A stretch of DNA of 6,269 nt, from contig WOUX01000289.1 in the NCBI GenBank assembly GCA_009773075.1, positions 1 through 6,269 on the forward strand, in the 5' to 3' direction. The DNA is from a bacterium. Lineage in GTDB: Bacteria > Desulfobacterota > UBA8473. Below the pieces are notes generated by a model that worked only from the letters and a program-made list of their open reading frames with translations, had not been told where the DNA came from and made no database searches. Below, piece after piece: positions 1 through 6,268 of this stretch. The position numbers and the translations under genes are program-made. Numbering within the stretch: position 1 is the first letter of the stretch; each line of letters starts with the position of its first letter.

Positions 1-1
1 A

Positions 2-1636
2 GCCTCCAAGCTGCTGGGGAGTAAAATAGGCCTGGTTTCAGGTACCGCCCTTGTAGTGGACTACATTCTGACCATCGCCGTTTCTATGGCCAGCGGGATA
101 GATGCCATCTTCAGTTTCCTTCCCATTGACTTTCAACCCTATAAATTGATTGTCACCATATTCTTTACCTTGTTTTTAATTACAATCAACCTGAAAGGGC
201 TTAAGGAATCAATCAAGTTCTTGCTCCCCATCTTTCTGGTATTTATCCTGACCCATATGGTGGTGGTCTCTTACGGTATCTTTCGGCATGTGGGAGACTT
301 GCCCAGCTTGATAGTCACAACAAAGGACAGGACCCTCACCGACATCCAAACCCTCGGGTTTTTCCCTGTCCTCTATATCTTCATGAGGGCATTTTCTCTG
401 GGCGGCGGCACATTCACCGGGATAGAGGCGGTTAGTAACGGGATGCAGGCATTGAAAGAACCTCGCGTTCATACAGGGCGTCGTACCATGCTTTACATGT
501 CCATCTCCCTGGCTTTCATGGCCGGTGGGATTATCCTCTCCTATCTCTTAAATCAGACCTATCCTAAAGCCGGACAGACCCTCAATGCCACTCTGGTGCG
601 GGACCTGATCAATTCATGGAACCTGGGTTCTAACCATCTTGGATATGGCTTCTGGCTTATAACCTTACTTTCTGAAGGGGCATTGCTTTTTGTGGCTGCC
701 CAGAGTGGGTTTGTTGCTGGTCCACGTGTATTGGCCAATATGGCTATTAAGAATGGCATTTATATTATGGGGCTTTCTTCTATCGCCATTCTTCTGATTG
801 CCAGGGGTAAGGTCAGTTTTCTGATCGTCCTCTATAGCATTAACGTCTTTATTACTTTTTCGCTGGCTCAGTTGGGGATGTGTATCCACTGGTGGCGAGC
901 CCGCCGGCAGGATCAGCGCTGGTCAAAAAAAATAGGCATTAACTTCATAGGCCTCATAGTAACTGCATCTATCCTGATAGTAACCCTCTCCATAAAATTC
1001 TTTGAAGGAGGCTGGCTGACCGTTCTGATTACCGGCTCCTTTGTCATAGGTTGTCTGATGACCCGCAAACATTATGAGGGGGTGGAATGCTGTTTAAGAA
1101 GCCTGGATGACATCTTATTAAGCCTGCCCGCCCCGGAAGTGCCTGCGGAAAGGCCATCCCGTAACCCTCAGGCACCCACAGCGGTCTTGCTTGTTTCAGC
1201 TTACAGCGGGTTGGGGGTTCATTCCTTTCTCTCTATCCAGAAACTATTCCCGAATTATTATAAGAATTTTATCTTTATATCAGCCGGGGTAGTAGATTCC
1301 AGCCGCTTTAAAGGGGTAGAAGAGTTGGCTCAATTGCAAAAATCCGTGGAGATGATGCTGCTACAATACGTAGACCTGGCCACCCGCTTCGGGTTCCATG
1401 CCGAATTCCGGTGCCGTTTCGGGACTGACCGGTTGGATGAACTCGAGGCATTATGTCAGGATGTGATCAAAGAATTCCCTAGGTCCGTCTTTTTTGCAGG
1501 CAAATTGATCTTCCAGCAAGAAAACTCGCTAAACCGATTTCTACATAACCAGGCTGCCCTCGCAACACAACGAAGGTTACAGTATCAGGGTTTGCAGATG
1601 GTTGTCTTGAATCAGCAACCGCAGGATTCTCCTTGA
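2..1636 (+). CDS. APC-superfamily amino acid permease with soluble C-terminal domain (5' end outside window)
   Basis: Integral inner-membrane transporter, probably for amino acids by proton- or sodium-coupled uptake; the substrate cannot be told from sequence. The frame is open to the left edge, and the 18 codons before the GTG at 56 already read as permease (ASKLLGSKIGLVSG, then ALVVDYILTIAVS), so the GTG is internal and the true start lies outside the window. About 544 residues are visible. Roughly ten hydrophobic helices follow one another up to about visible residue 350. The segment GTFTGIEAVSNGM with a following EPR is typical of this permease group. A hydrophilic linker with several prolines then leads to a soluble domain of about 150 residues (starting APTAVLLVSAYSGLG, ending LQYQGLQMVVLNQQ), presumably cytoplasmic and possibly regulatory. 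It ends in TGA. The next gene has the same direction, 97 bases on, with its own likely promoter. The family is confident; the role of the C-terminal domain is inferred. Confidence 0.88.
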   Translation, partial: ASKLLGSKIGLVSGTALVVDYILTIAVSMASGIDAIFSFLPIDFQPYKLIVTIFFTLFLITINLKGLKESIKFLLPIFLVFILTHMVVVSYGIFRHVGDLPSLIVTTKDRTLTDIQTLGFFPVLYIFMRAFSLGGGTFTGIEAVSNGMQALKEPRVHTGRRTMLYMSISLAFMAGGIILSYLLNQTYPKAGQTLNATLVRDLINSWNLGSNHLGYGFWLITLLSEGALLFVAAQSGFVAGPRVLANMAIKNGIYIMGLSSIAILLIARGKVSFLIVLYSINVFITFSLAQLGMCIHWWRARRQDQRWSKKIGINFIGLIVTASILIVTLSIKFFEGGWLTVLITGSFVIGCLMTRKHYEGVECCLRSLDDILLSLPAPEVPAERPSRNPQAPTAVLLVSAYSGLGVHSFLSIQKLFPNYYKNFIFISAGVVDSSRFKGVEELAQLQKSVEMMLLQYVDLATRFGFHAEFRCRFGTDRLDELEALCQDVIKEFPRSVFFAGKLIFQQENSLNRFLHNQAALATQRRLQYQGLQMVVLNQQPQDSP

Positions 1637-1675
1637 CATACTATATGTTGCAGTATAGATTAACGGTTATACAAT
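1633..1675 (+). promoter_or_regulatory. Likely sigma70-type promoter(s) for the MBL-fold hydrolase gene
   Basis: A perfect -35 hexamer TTGACA (1633-1638) overlaps the permease stop codon. Seventeen bases on is TAGATT (1656-1661), a 4/6 match to the -10 consensus that keeps the most important T, A and final T. A second pairing overlaps it: TTGCAG (1648-1653), 16 bases, then TACAAT (1670-1675), a 5/6 -10 with a weak -35. Either would give a leader of about 50-70 bases before the gene start near 1734. The stretch also contains CTATA (1641-1645) facing TATAG (1654-1658), and GTAAC (1682-1686) facing GTTAC (1696-1700), which could be operator half-sites; this is speculative. Confidence 0.5.
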
Positions 1676-1718
1676 ATAGCAGTAACTAACTCGTTGTTAC
1701 CAAGAACACATTAAAATC

Positions 1719-1725
1719 AGGGGAG
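1719..1725 (+). promoter_or_regulatory. Ribosome binding site of the MBL-fold gene, deciding a non-canonical start
   Basis: AGGGGAG is the only good Shine-Dalgarno-like sequence ahead of the hydrolase reading frame. It lies eight bases before an in-frame ATC at 1734, a normal spacing, and no ATG, GTG or TTG lies in frame nearby. It is the main reason for placing the start at 1734. Confidence 0.55.
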
Positions 1726-1733
1726 ACACCAAA

Positions 1734-2531
1734 ATCAACCTAAACCTCTGTACCCTCGCCAGTGGAAGTAAAGGAAATGCAATTTATGTTGAAGCCGGTA
1801 AAACAAAGGTTCTTGTCGATGCCGGTTTAAGTGGGAGGGAAACCCGCAGGAGACTCCAGAGTATAGACGTTCATGTAGAAGACCTGGATGCTATCATTGT
1901 TTCTCATGAGCATACCGACCATATTCAGGGGCTTAAAGTATTATCCAATCAACTGAACCTGCCTGTATACATAAACCATTCTACTCTTTCCAATATGAAA
2001 GGACCGGGGATCAAGGGAGATGTAAGGGAATTTAATACAGGGGGGGCATTCTCACTTCAAGATCTGTTCTTCCAGTCATTTTCAGTTCCCCATGATGCTG
2101 CTGACCCCGTTGGGTTTACAATAGAATACAAAGAAGTAAAAATAGGCATCGCTACAGACCTGGGGTTTCCAACAAGGCTTGTAACAGAGAGGTTAAAAAA
2201 ATGCGACCTCCTTATCCTGGAGTCCAATCACGATGAAGAGATGCTAAAGTTGGGACCGTATCCCTGGGAAGTAAAACAGAGGATTAAAAGCCGCCTCGGA
2301 CATCTTTCCAATCATCAGGCAGAAACACTTATCAAAGAGGTATATCATACAGGTCTCAGGCATGTCATTTTATTCCATCTTAGTGAGATCAATAATAGTC
2401 CCCAAAAGGCCGGCGAAGGGATCAGTCTCCTCCTAAAAAACCCCAGGTATCATCCAATCAGCCTCTCTCTCGCAGTGCAGGACACGGTTGGTAAAATGGT
2501 CTCTCTCGCCCCTGAAAACAAGTGGATATAA
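1734..2531 (+). CDS. MBL-fold metallo-hydrolase, YycJ/WalJ-like, apparent ATC start
   Basis: Metallo-beta-lactamase-fold hydrolase of the YycJ/WalJ-PhnP type; relatives are metal-dependent phosphodiesterases or nucleases, and the exact substrate here is unknown. It is probably cytoplasmic, since no signal peptide is visible. Numbered from the ATC at 1734 (265 residues, normal for the family), the N-terminal family motif LASGSKGN spans 8-15 and VLVDAG 26-31. The metal-binding HEHTDH is at 58-63, H120 sits in SVPHDA, D142 in ATDLG, LESNHD spans 162-167, GHLSN 189-193, and H215 sits in LFHLSEINN. The frame opens after a TAA at 1683, yet has no ATG, GTG or TTG before 1995. A start at 1995 would remove the first 87 residues and the entire HxHxDH site, so it cannot be the true beginning of a working enzyme. 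ATC at 1734, one base from ATG and well spaced from a Shine-Dalgarno, is the best candidate; a base error or a start-lost mutation is also possible. The gene ends five bases from the convergent DUF362 gene. Confidence 0.8.
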   Translation: MNLNLCTLASGSKGNAIYVEAGKTKVLVDAGLSGRETRRRLQSIDVHVEDLDAIIVSHEHTDHIQGLKVLSNQLNLPVYINHSTLSNMKGPGIKGDVREFNTGGAFSLQDLFFQSFSVPHDAADPVGFTIEYKEVKIGIATDLGFPTRLVTERLKKCDLLILESNHDEEMLKLGPYPWEVKQRIKSRLGHLSNHQAETLIKEVYHTGLRHVILFHLSEINNSPQKAGEGISLLLKNPRYHPISLSLAVQDTVGKMVSLAPENKWI

Positions 2532-2536
2532 GGCTC

Positions 2537-3643
2537 TCATAACTTTACCAGCTTATATTTTCTTGTCCCCAGCCCAATCTCCTCCCCATACTCCAATTGG
2601 GTTCTCCAATCCAGGTGCGGATAGACGCCTTTGAATTTATCCTCTCCAGGATTGAAGTTGTCCTTCAATGCCGAATTTTGATTGCCTATCTGTTGATTAA
2701 CCAGGTCTACGGATGCCTGGTCAATAGCCACAGGATCAGTGGAAATAACGATACCCACATCAGGAACAATAGGCACATCAGAACATGGATAACAGTCACA
2801 TGCAGGGCTAACATGGGTAATGAAGTTTATAAATACCGATCTTTTTTCCTTGCCCTTAAGCACACCAAGGGTATACTCTACCATCTTCTTCTGGAAAACG
2901 CTGCTAGTCTCATTCCACTTGACCTGAATAGCCCCTTCTTTACAGATCAGAAAACATTCTCCACATCCTATGCATCTTTCAGGATCAATCCTTGCCTTCT
3001 TATCCACGATTGATAGAGCCCCCTGAGAACACCAATTGAGGCACTCACCGCAACCAACACATATTTTTGTGTTAACCCCCGGATTGACATTTGAATGCTG
3101 TTGGAGTTTGCCTGCCCGGGAGGCACAACCCATCCCCACGTTCTTTATGGTTCCCCCAAAGCCGGAAAGCTCATGGCCCTTAAAATGTGCGACACTGATT
3201 ATGCTGTCACTATGAAATAGATCGTGTCCGATACTTACCTCTTTAAATATCCCTTTGTCAATCTTGACCTTAACAGAGCTACCCCCCTTGAGTCCGTCAC
3301 CGATTATCAAAGGTGCTCCGACTACAGCATAGTCAAAACCGTTTTCAATGGCCGTTATTATATGGGAGACAGCATCACCCCTGCCCAGGCTGTAAAGGGT
3401 GCCGCAGTCGGTGAGAAACGGTTTGCCCCCATGTTCCTTTACAATGTCTACGATCTGCCTAATCAAAACAGGACTTATATAACCCGTATTGCCCCGTTCA
3501 CCAAAATGCACCTTTATGGCAACCAAACTCCCTTTCTTGATTTTAGAATTTAAACCTATACGATCCAAGAGAGAAGCCAATTTAACAAAGATATTTTTCT
3601 TGGGAGTAACCCGTAAGTCCGAGTAAAATACCTGACTAGCCAT
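2537..3643 (-). CDS. DUF362 domain protein with two 4Fe-4S ferredoxin motifs
   Basis: Iron-sulfur protein of the DUF362 family; its reaction is unknown, and an electron-transfer or redox role is inferred from the clusters. Numbered from ATG at 3643 (368 residues), an N-terminal DUF362 half carries HFGERGNTG (46-54) and GFGGTIKNVGMGC (161-173). A ferredoxin insert follows with cysteines 195/198/201/205 and 224/227/230/234, both spaced CX2CX2CX3C. The usual proline after the fourth cysteine is replaced by S in the first motif and K in the second. The DUF362 fold then resumes with CDCYPC (C282, C284, C287) and STDPVAID (301-308). There is no signal peptide or membrane segment, so a cytoplasmic location is likely. 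A longer frame starts at TTG 3649, but that codon abuts the Shine-Dalgarno, whereas the ATG two codons on is correctly spaced. It lies downstream of lptD on the same strand, separated by the repeat element at 3670-3844. Confidence 0.88.
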   Translation of the reverse strand: MASQVFYSDLRVTPKKNIFVKLASLLDRIGLNSKIKKGSLVAIKVHFGERGNTGYISPVLIRQIVDIVKEHGGKPFLTDCGTLYSLGRGDAVSHIITAIENGFDYAVVGAPLIIGDGLKGGSSVKVKIDKGIFKEVSIGHDLFHSDSIISVAHFKGHELSGFGGTIKNVGMGCASRAGKLQQHSNVNPGVNTKICVGCGECLNWCSQGALSIVDKKARIDPERCIGCGECFLICKEGAIQVKWNETSSVFQKKMVEYTLGVLKGKEKRSVFINFITHVSPACDCYPCSDVPIVPDVGIVISTDPVAIDQASVDLVNQQIGNQNSALKDNFNPGEDKFKGVYPHLDWRTQLEYGEEIGLGTRKYKLVKL

Positions 3644-3649
3644 AAACAA

Positions 3650-3657
3650 CCCCTCCT
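3650..3657 (-). promoter_or_regulatory. Strong Shine-Dalgarno of the DUF362 gene
   Basis: The minus strand reads AGGAGGGG, six bases ahead of ATG at 3643 and zero bases ahead of TTG at 3649. This selects the ATG start and gives 368 rather than 370 residues. Confidence 0.8.
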
Positions 3658-3661
3658 ATAA

Positions 3662-3669
3662 CTTTTGGT
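3662..3669. repeat. Candidate target-site duplication, left copy
   Basis: CTTTTGGT directly abuts the outer base of the left inverted end at 3670. Its partner is TTTTTGGT at 3845-3852; seven of eight bases agree. The T-rich composition makes chance similarity easier, so this is suggestive only. Confidence 0.4.
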
Positions 3670-3675
3670 GTAACC

Positions 3676-3707
3676 GTTCACGGTTGTCGGTTCACAGTTC
3701 ACAGTTC
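3676..3707 (+). repeat. Heptad-phased repeat array, left arm
   Basis: Read in steps of seven on the plus strand: GTTCACG, GTTGTCG, GTTCACA, GTTCACA, then a partial GTTC. All units begin GTT and keep exact seven-base phase. The array sits just inside the left inverted end of the element at 3670-3844 and points toward its core. Confidence 0.75.
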
Positions 3708-3803
3708 TTTCAATGAACTAATTGATATAGATGAGCACAGCATTTGATCTTTCATTCCATAATCACAGCAATCTCTTAATAATTTTCCTCTACCTTCTGT
3801 TTT

Positions 3804-3838
3804 TTTCAACCGTGAACCGATAACTGTAAACCGTGAAC
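3804..3838 (-). repeat. Heptad-phased repeat array, right arm (inverted)
   Basis: Read on the minus strand from 3838 downward in steps of seven: GTTCACG, GTTTACA, GTTATCG, GTTCACG, GTTGAAA. This is the same unit and phase as the left arm but on the opposite strand, so both arrays point inward. It starts three bases past the lptD stop codon. Confidence 0.75.
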
Positions 3839-3840
3839 GG

Positions 3841-5973
3841 TTACTTTTTGGTTGAAAAGAATATCATAAATCTTTGCTCCCTTCTGTCCTCGTCCTTAAC
3901 GACCCTGTCTGAATACTCTCCTCTTACCCCCCAACATTGGGCTCTATAGTTAATGCCAAAAATCGTCTCTAAAGATAATTTTTCCAGCGTTGAGTACCTG
4001 TTTTCTATCTTCAAGTCTACGGAATCCGAAAGCTTAACCTTTAGCTTCGTATTAAGATTCCCAATCTGGGGAATCGTATCAAGATTCCCAGTCTGGCCCT
4101 TCGTATTCCTGTATTCGAAATCAAGGGAATCTCCCCGTTCATCCTTTAGGCCTATTAAAACATTATATGTTGTAAATTCACTATCGTAAGTATTATACTC
4201 CCCATCCAGCCTCAACGAAGTGTTTTTAGCCGGATATATGTCCAGTTCGCCCGATACTGGAGAGAAGAGGCGACGAGAATCATCGGTGGATGTTCTCGTA
4301 TCAGAGAAATTGTAGCTCTGACTGAGTTTTAGTCTGACAAGCTTGTGGTAATAAGGGTCATCTGTTCCTTCATATATCTTCCCTGTGAGATTACTGATAA
4401 GGGAGTAGGTAAGGGAGTTTTTCTTCTCAATCCTATCAACAGGATCAAAGTTTGGAAGGTTTCCCTGGTCCACATCCGGGATAAACGTATACTTTAACTC
4501 CGGTTTAACGGAGTGTTCTAATTTTTTAATGCTTTCTCCATCAACATCAAATATCCTTTGAAATGCCGTGGTTATTAATCCCAGATTAAGATCGTAGATT
4601 CGTCTGGTATAAATCTTATCCTCTCCTTCATTGAGCCTGTATATTGTCTCTCTCCCCCCGATCTCCGGCTTCAATTCAAAATAGTCCGTATGAAAAGTAT
4701 ACAGTAACTTTGGATAAATATCTACCCTCTGGCCTGTTTCTCCTCCCTCCCGCCAAAAATTATCCAAAGCAGAGGAAAGGCTATAAAAGATAGGGGATCC
4801 CAATATACTCTGTTTCGAGCCGGTAAACTCCACCCTTGGAAGACTCTGGAGGGTAGTTTTATCCTCTTTTTCCAGGTCTTCGGTATACCTAAACTCGGAA
4901 TTTAGACTAAATTTCTGCCAGAGTTTAGTCGCAAAAACAGTGGATTCCAGTTTCTCTTTGGATCTATCATCAACAATTCTGCCAAAATCTTTGAAAAAGT
5001 CTCTATCGCTTACATGGGTGACATCAGCCTTTGCAGAGAAAGAAGGATCGAAATACTGTTCATGCCGGTACCTGAGCATCGTTCTATCAAGGCCACTGAT
5101 GAGCTTTTCTCCCTTTCTTTCTTCCTTCCAATCTCTGTAACTGTTCATCTCTCTCATATTATAGAGATAAAGGTTCCCAGAGCTATTCCTGCTAAATATA
5201 TAACGATACTCCAGCGCCTCTCCTATCCCTCTTTTGCTTCGGTAGTCCAGGGAAAAAGTGGCATCCATATTTTCTGAGATGGCCCAAAAGAAAGGAAGGG
5301 TTATCTCCTGCCCCCCTTCATTGGAATATCCAATAGAAGGGATCAAAAGACCTGTCTGTCTCTTGATCTTCGCAGGGTAAATTATGTAGGGAAGATATAG
5401 AACAGGTATATCTTTTATATAGAAAGCGGCATGTTTAACAGTGGCATAACCCTCTATGGTTACGTTTACCTCTTTAGCGGTAAATTTCCATGGAGGAGAA
5501 GGGCTATCGCATGTGGTAAACTCTCCGTCAATTATCCGATACCTATCTTTATCCCATTTCTCAATCTTTTTACCGGTCAGGTGCAAATTCTCTCTCTTAA
5601 AGAATAGCCTTCCGTCATAGACAGTACCCCTTTGGGTGTCCAGGTTGATCTCCATCCTATCGCTCTTCAACGTATCCTCTTCATCAGTGGTTAAGGTAAT
5701 ATTACCAGTTGCCTCCGCCTCTTTAGTCTCTTGATTTAACTTTATCATATCTGCCTTTAATACCCTGTTGTCCTGGACAATTTCCACATTTCCCTGGGTT
5801 GTATATGTATTCTTTTTGCTATCAAACTCTAACTTATCCGCATTTATCCTTATAGGTCTTTTATCGATCTTTTGATCCCCTAATGTCATGTCTTCAGAGA
5901 ACGAATATCCAGCATAACAGAGGAGAATAATTATGACTAAAATGGGGGAAATGACAATAGAAAGCCCTCTCAT
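3841..5973 (-). CDS. lptD: LPS-assembly outer-membrane protein LptD (OstA/Imp)
   Basis: Outer-membrane beta-barrel that, with the lipoprotein LptE, inserts lipopolysaccharide into the outer leaflet at the end of the Lpt bridge. Numbered from ATG at 5973 (710 residues, within the family range), there is a signal peptide over about 1-27 (a hydrophobic run, then AGYSFS before ED), then an LptA-like OstA domain at about 38-150 (INADKLEFDSKKNTYTTQGN). Next come the conserved TTCDSPSPPWKF with C155, PVLYLPYIIYP (190-200), RQTGLLIPS, and a long C-terminal barrel of alternating aromatic and charged strands. C155 and C679 (in QCWGVRGEY) are the only cysteines of the mature chain, placed to form one disulfide linking the N-terminal domain to the barrel end. 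The last strand RFMIFFSTKK ends abruptly at a TAA that lies inside the right arm of the 3670-3844 element. TTG at 5976 would add one residue, but ATG is better spaced from GGAG. A PIN-domain gene lies upstream in the same direction. Confidence 0.95.
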   Translation of the reverse strand: MRGLSIVISPILVIIILLCYAGYSFSEDMTLGDQKIDKRPIRINADKLEFDSKKNTYTTQGNVEIVQDNRVLKADMIKLNQETKEAEATGNITLTTDEEDTLKSDRMEINLDTQRGTVYDGRLFFKRENLHLTGKKIEKWDKDRYRIIDGEFTTCDSPSPPWKFTAKEVNVTIEGYATVKHAAFYIKDIPVLYLPYIIYPAKIKRQTGLLIPSIGYSNEGGQEITLPFFWAISENMDATFSLDYRSKRGIGEALEYRYIFSRNSSGNLYLYNMREMNSYRDWKEERKGEKLISGLDRTMLRYRHEQYFDPSFSAKADVTHVSDRDFFKDFGRIVDDRSKEKLESTVFATKLWQKFSLNSEFRYTEDLEKEDKTTLQSLPRVEFTGSKQSILGSPIFYSLSSALDNFWREGGETGQRVDIYPKLLYTFHTDYFELKPEIGGRETIYRLNEGEDKIYTRRIYDLNLGLITTAFQRIFDVDGESIKKLEHSVKPELKYTFIPDVDQGNLPNFDPVDRIEKKNSLTYSLISNLTGKIYEGTDDPYYHKLVRLKLSQSYNFSDTRTSTDDSRRLFSPVSGELDIYPAKNTSLRLDGEYNTYDSEFTTYNVLIGLKDERGDSLDFEYRNTKGQTGNLDTIPQIGNLNTKLKVKLSDSVDLKIENRYSTLEKLSLETIFGINYRAQCWGVRGEYSDRVVKDEDRREQRFMIFFSTKK
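3845..3852. repeat. Candidate target-site duplication, right copy
   Basis: TTTTTGGT directly abuts the outer base of the right inverted end at 3844 and lies within the last codons of lptD, where the minus strand encodes T-K-K. It pairs with CTTTTGGT at 3662-3669. Confidence 0.4.
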
Positions 5974-5978
5974 CAATT

Positions 5979-5993
5979 CTCCAATATCTCCTT
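5979..5993 (-). promoter_or_regulatory. Tandem Shine-Dalgarno sequences before lptD
   Basis: The minus strand reads AAGGAG (5993-5988) and then GGAG (5982-5979). The second is five bases from ATG at 5973 and only two from TTG at 5976, favouring the ATG. The first is 14 bases from the ATG, which is too far to be the main site. Confidence 0.5.
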
Positions 5994-6052
5994 CAACAAG
6001 TCCAGATAGTCTGATAGTGGCCTATTCCTAATGTTTTAACCCTCTAACAATA

Positions 6053-6268
6053 TTACTTTGGCCAAACGGTGAATGCTTTTTTCCCGTGGATACGGTAAGC
6101 TGAGAATCCTCTCATATCCAGGGTCAATATCTCGTTAATAGCGGTTTCTTCTGCGAGCGTCACAAGTGTAGCGTCGGCAAAGTCCATCGGGATGTCTTTG
6201 TATTTTTCCATTAAAACGATGGCTCTTGTCAGGCTTGCCGCAGATTGAGGAACAAGAGTCGTGCCGCC
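6053..6268 (-). CDS. PIN-domain (VapC-like) protein, C-terminal part (5' end outside window)
   Basis: The minus-strand frame is open from the right edge to a TAA at 6055-6053, giving 71 residues. It reads as the end of a PIN domain: a helix SLTRAIVLMEKY, then PMDFADATLVTLAEE with the acidic residues D29 and D32 (window numbering), INEILTLDMRGFSAYR with D51, and HGKKAFTVWPK at the end. In PIN proteins these acidic residues bind the Mg2+ or Mn2+ of a single-strand ribonuclease site; the N-terminal catalytic Asp lies outside the window. Many such proteins are toxins of VapBC pairs, whose antitoxin usually lies directly upstream, here beyond the right edge, so the pairing cannot be confirmed. The stop is 79 bases before lptD on the same strand. 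I find no clear terminator or promoter in that gap. Confidence 0.8.
   Translation of the reverse strand, partial: GGTTLVPQSAASLTRAIVLMEKYKDIPMDFADATLVTLAEETAINEILTLDMRGFSAYRIHGKKAFTVWPK

Larger units (their letters stand above)
3670..3844. mobile_element. MITE-like element with 16-base inverted ends built of heptad repeats
   Basis: Positions 3670-3685 (GTAACCGTTCACGGTT) are the exact reverse complement of 3829-3844. Inside both ends the similarity continues after a small offset (TCGGTTCAC, then A or G, then GTT), so each arm is a longer imperfect inverted repeat. The core between the arms (about 3708-3803) is AT-rich and has no reading frame of note. Immediately outside are CTTTTGGT (3662-3669) and TTTTTGGT (3845-3852), matching at seven of eight bases, as expected of a target-site duplication. 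Size, inverted ends and flanking repeats together suggest a small non-autonomous insertion; no transposase is present in the window. The right arm contains the TAA stop of lptD. This also accounts for nearly all of the 197-base gap between lptD and the DUF362 gene. An alternative is a static intergenic repeat family with chance flanks. Confidence 0.55.

Noticed and set aside
1995..2531. MBL gene beginning at ATG 1995 (178 residues)
   Set aside because: This would drop the N-terminal motif and the HEHTDH metal site, which are intact in the same frame upstream. No good Shine-Dalgarno precedes 1995.
2526..2563. Possible bidirectional terminator: ATATAAG (2526-2532) facing CTTATAT (2552-2558), followed by a T-rich run on the plus strand
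   Set aside because: The stem is only seven A/T-rich pairs with a 19-base loop and an interrupted T run, too weak to call.
2597..3553. Plus-strand frames opposite the DUF362 gene (2597-3013 and 3224-3553)
   Set aside because: They are antisense to a well-supported gene and lack recognisable motifs, credible ribosome sites and protein-like composition.
3708..3803. Promoter for the DUF362 gene inside the repeat element core
   Set aside because: The minus strand has TATATC near 3725, but no -35-like hexamer at a proper distance. CACAGCA occurs twice (3736 and 3764), which is not enough to call an operator.
3800..3842. T-run (3800-3806) next to repeat arms that can fold, as a rho-independent terminator for lptD
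   Set aside because: For lptD transcripts, which run on the minus strand, this run is A rather than U, and the hairpins in the repeat have only five-base stems. On the plus strand no stem precedes the T-run.
5960..5973. LptD as a lipoprotein because of the cysteine in its signal region (ILLC)
   Set aside because: The residue before the cysteine is leucine rather than G, A or S, so there is no lipobox. LptD family members have ordinary signal peptides.
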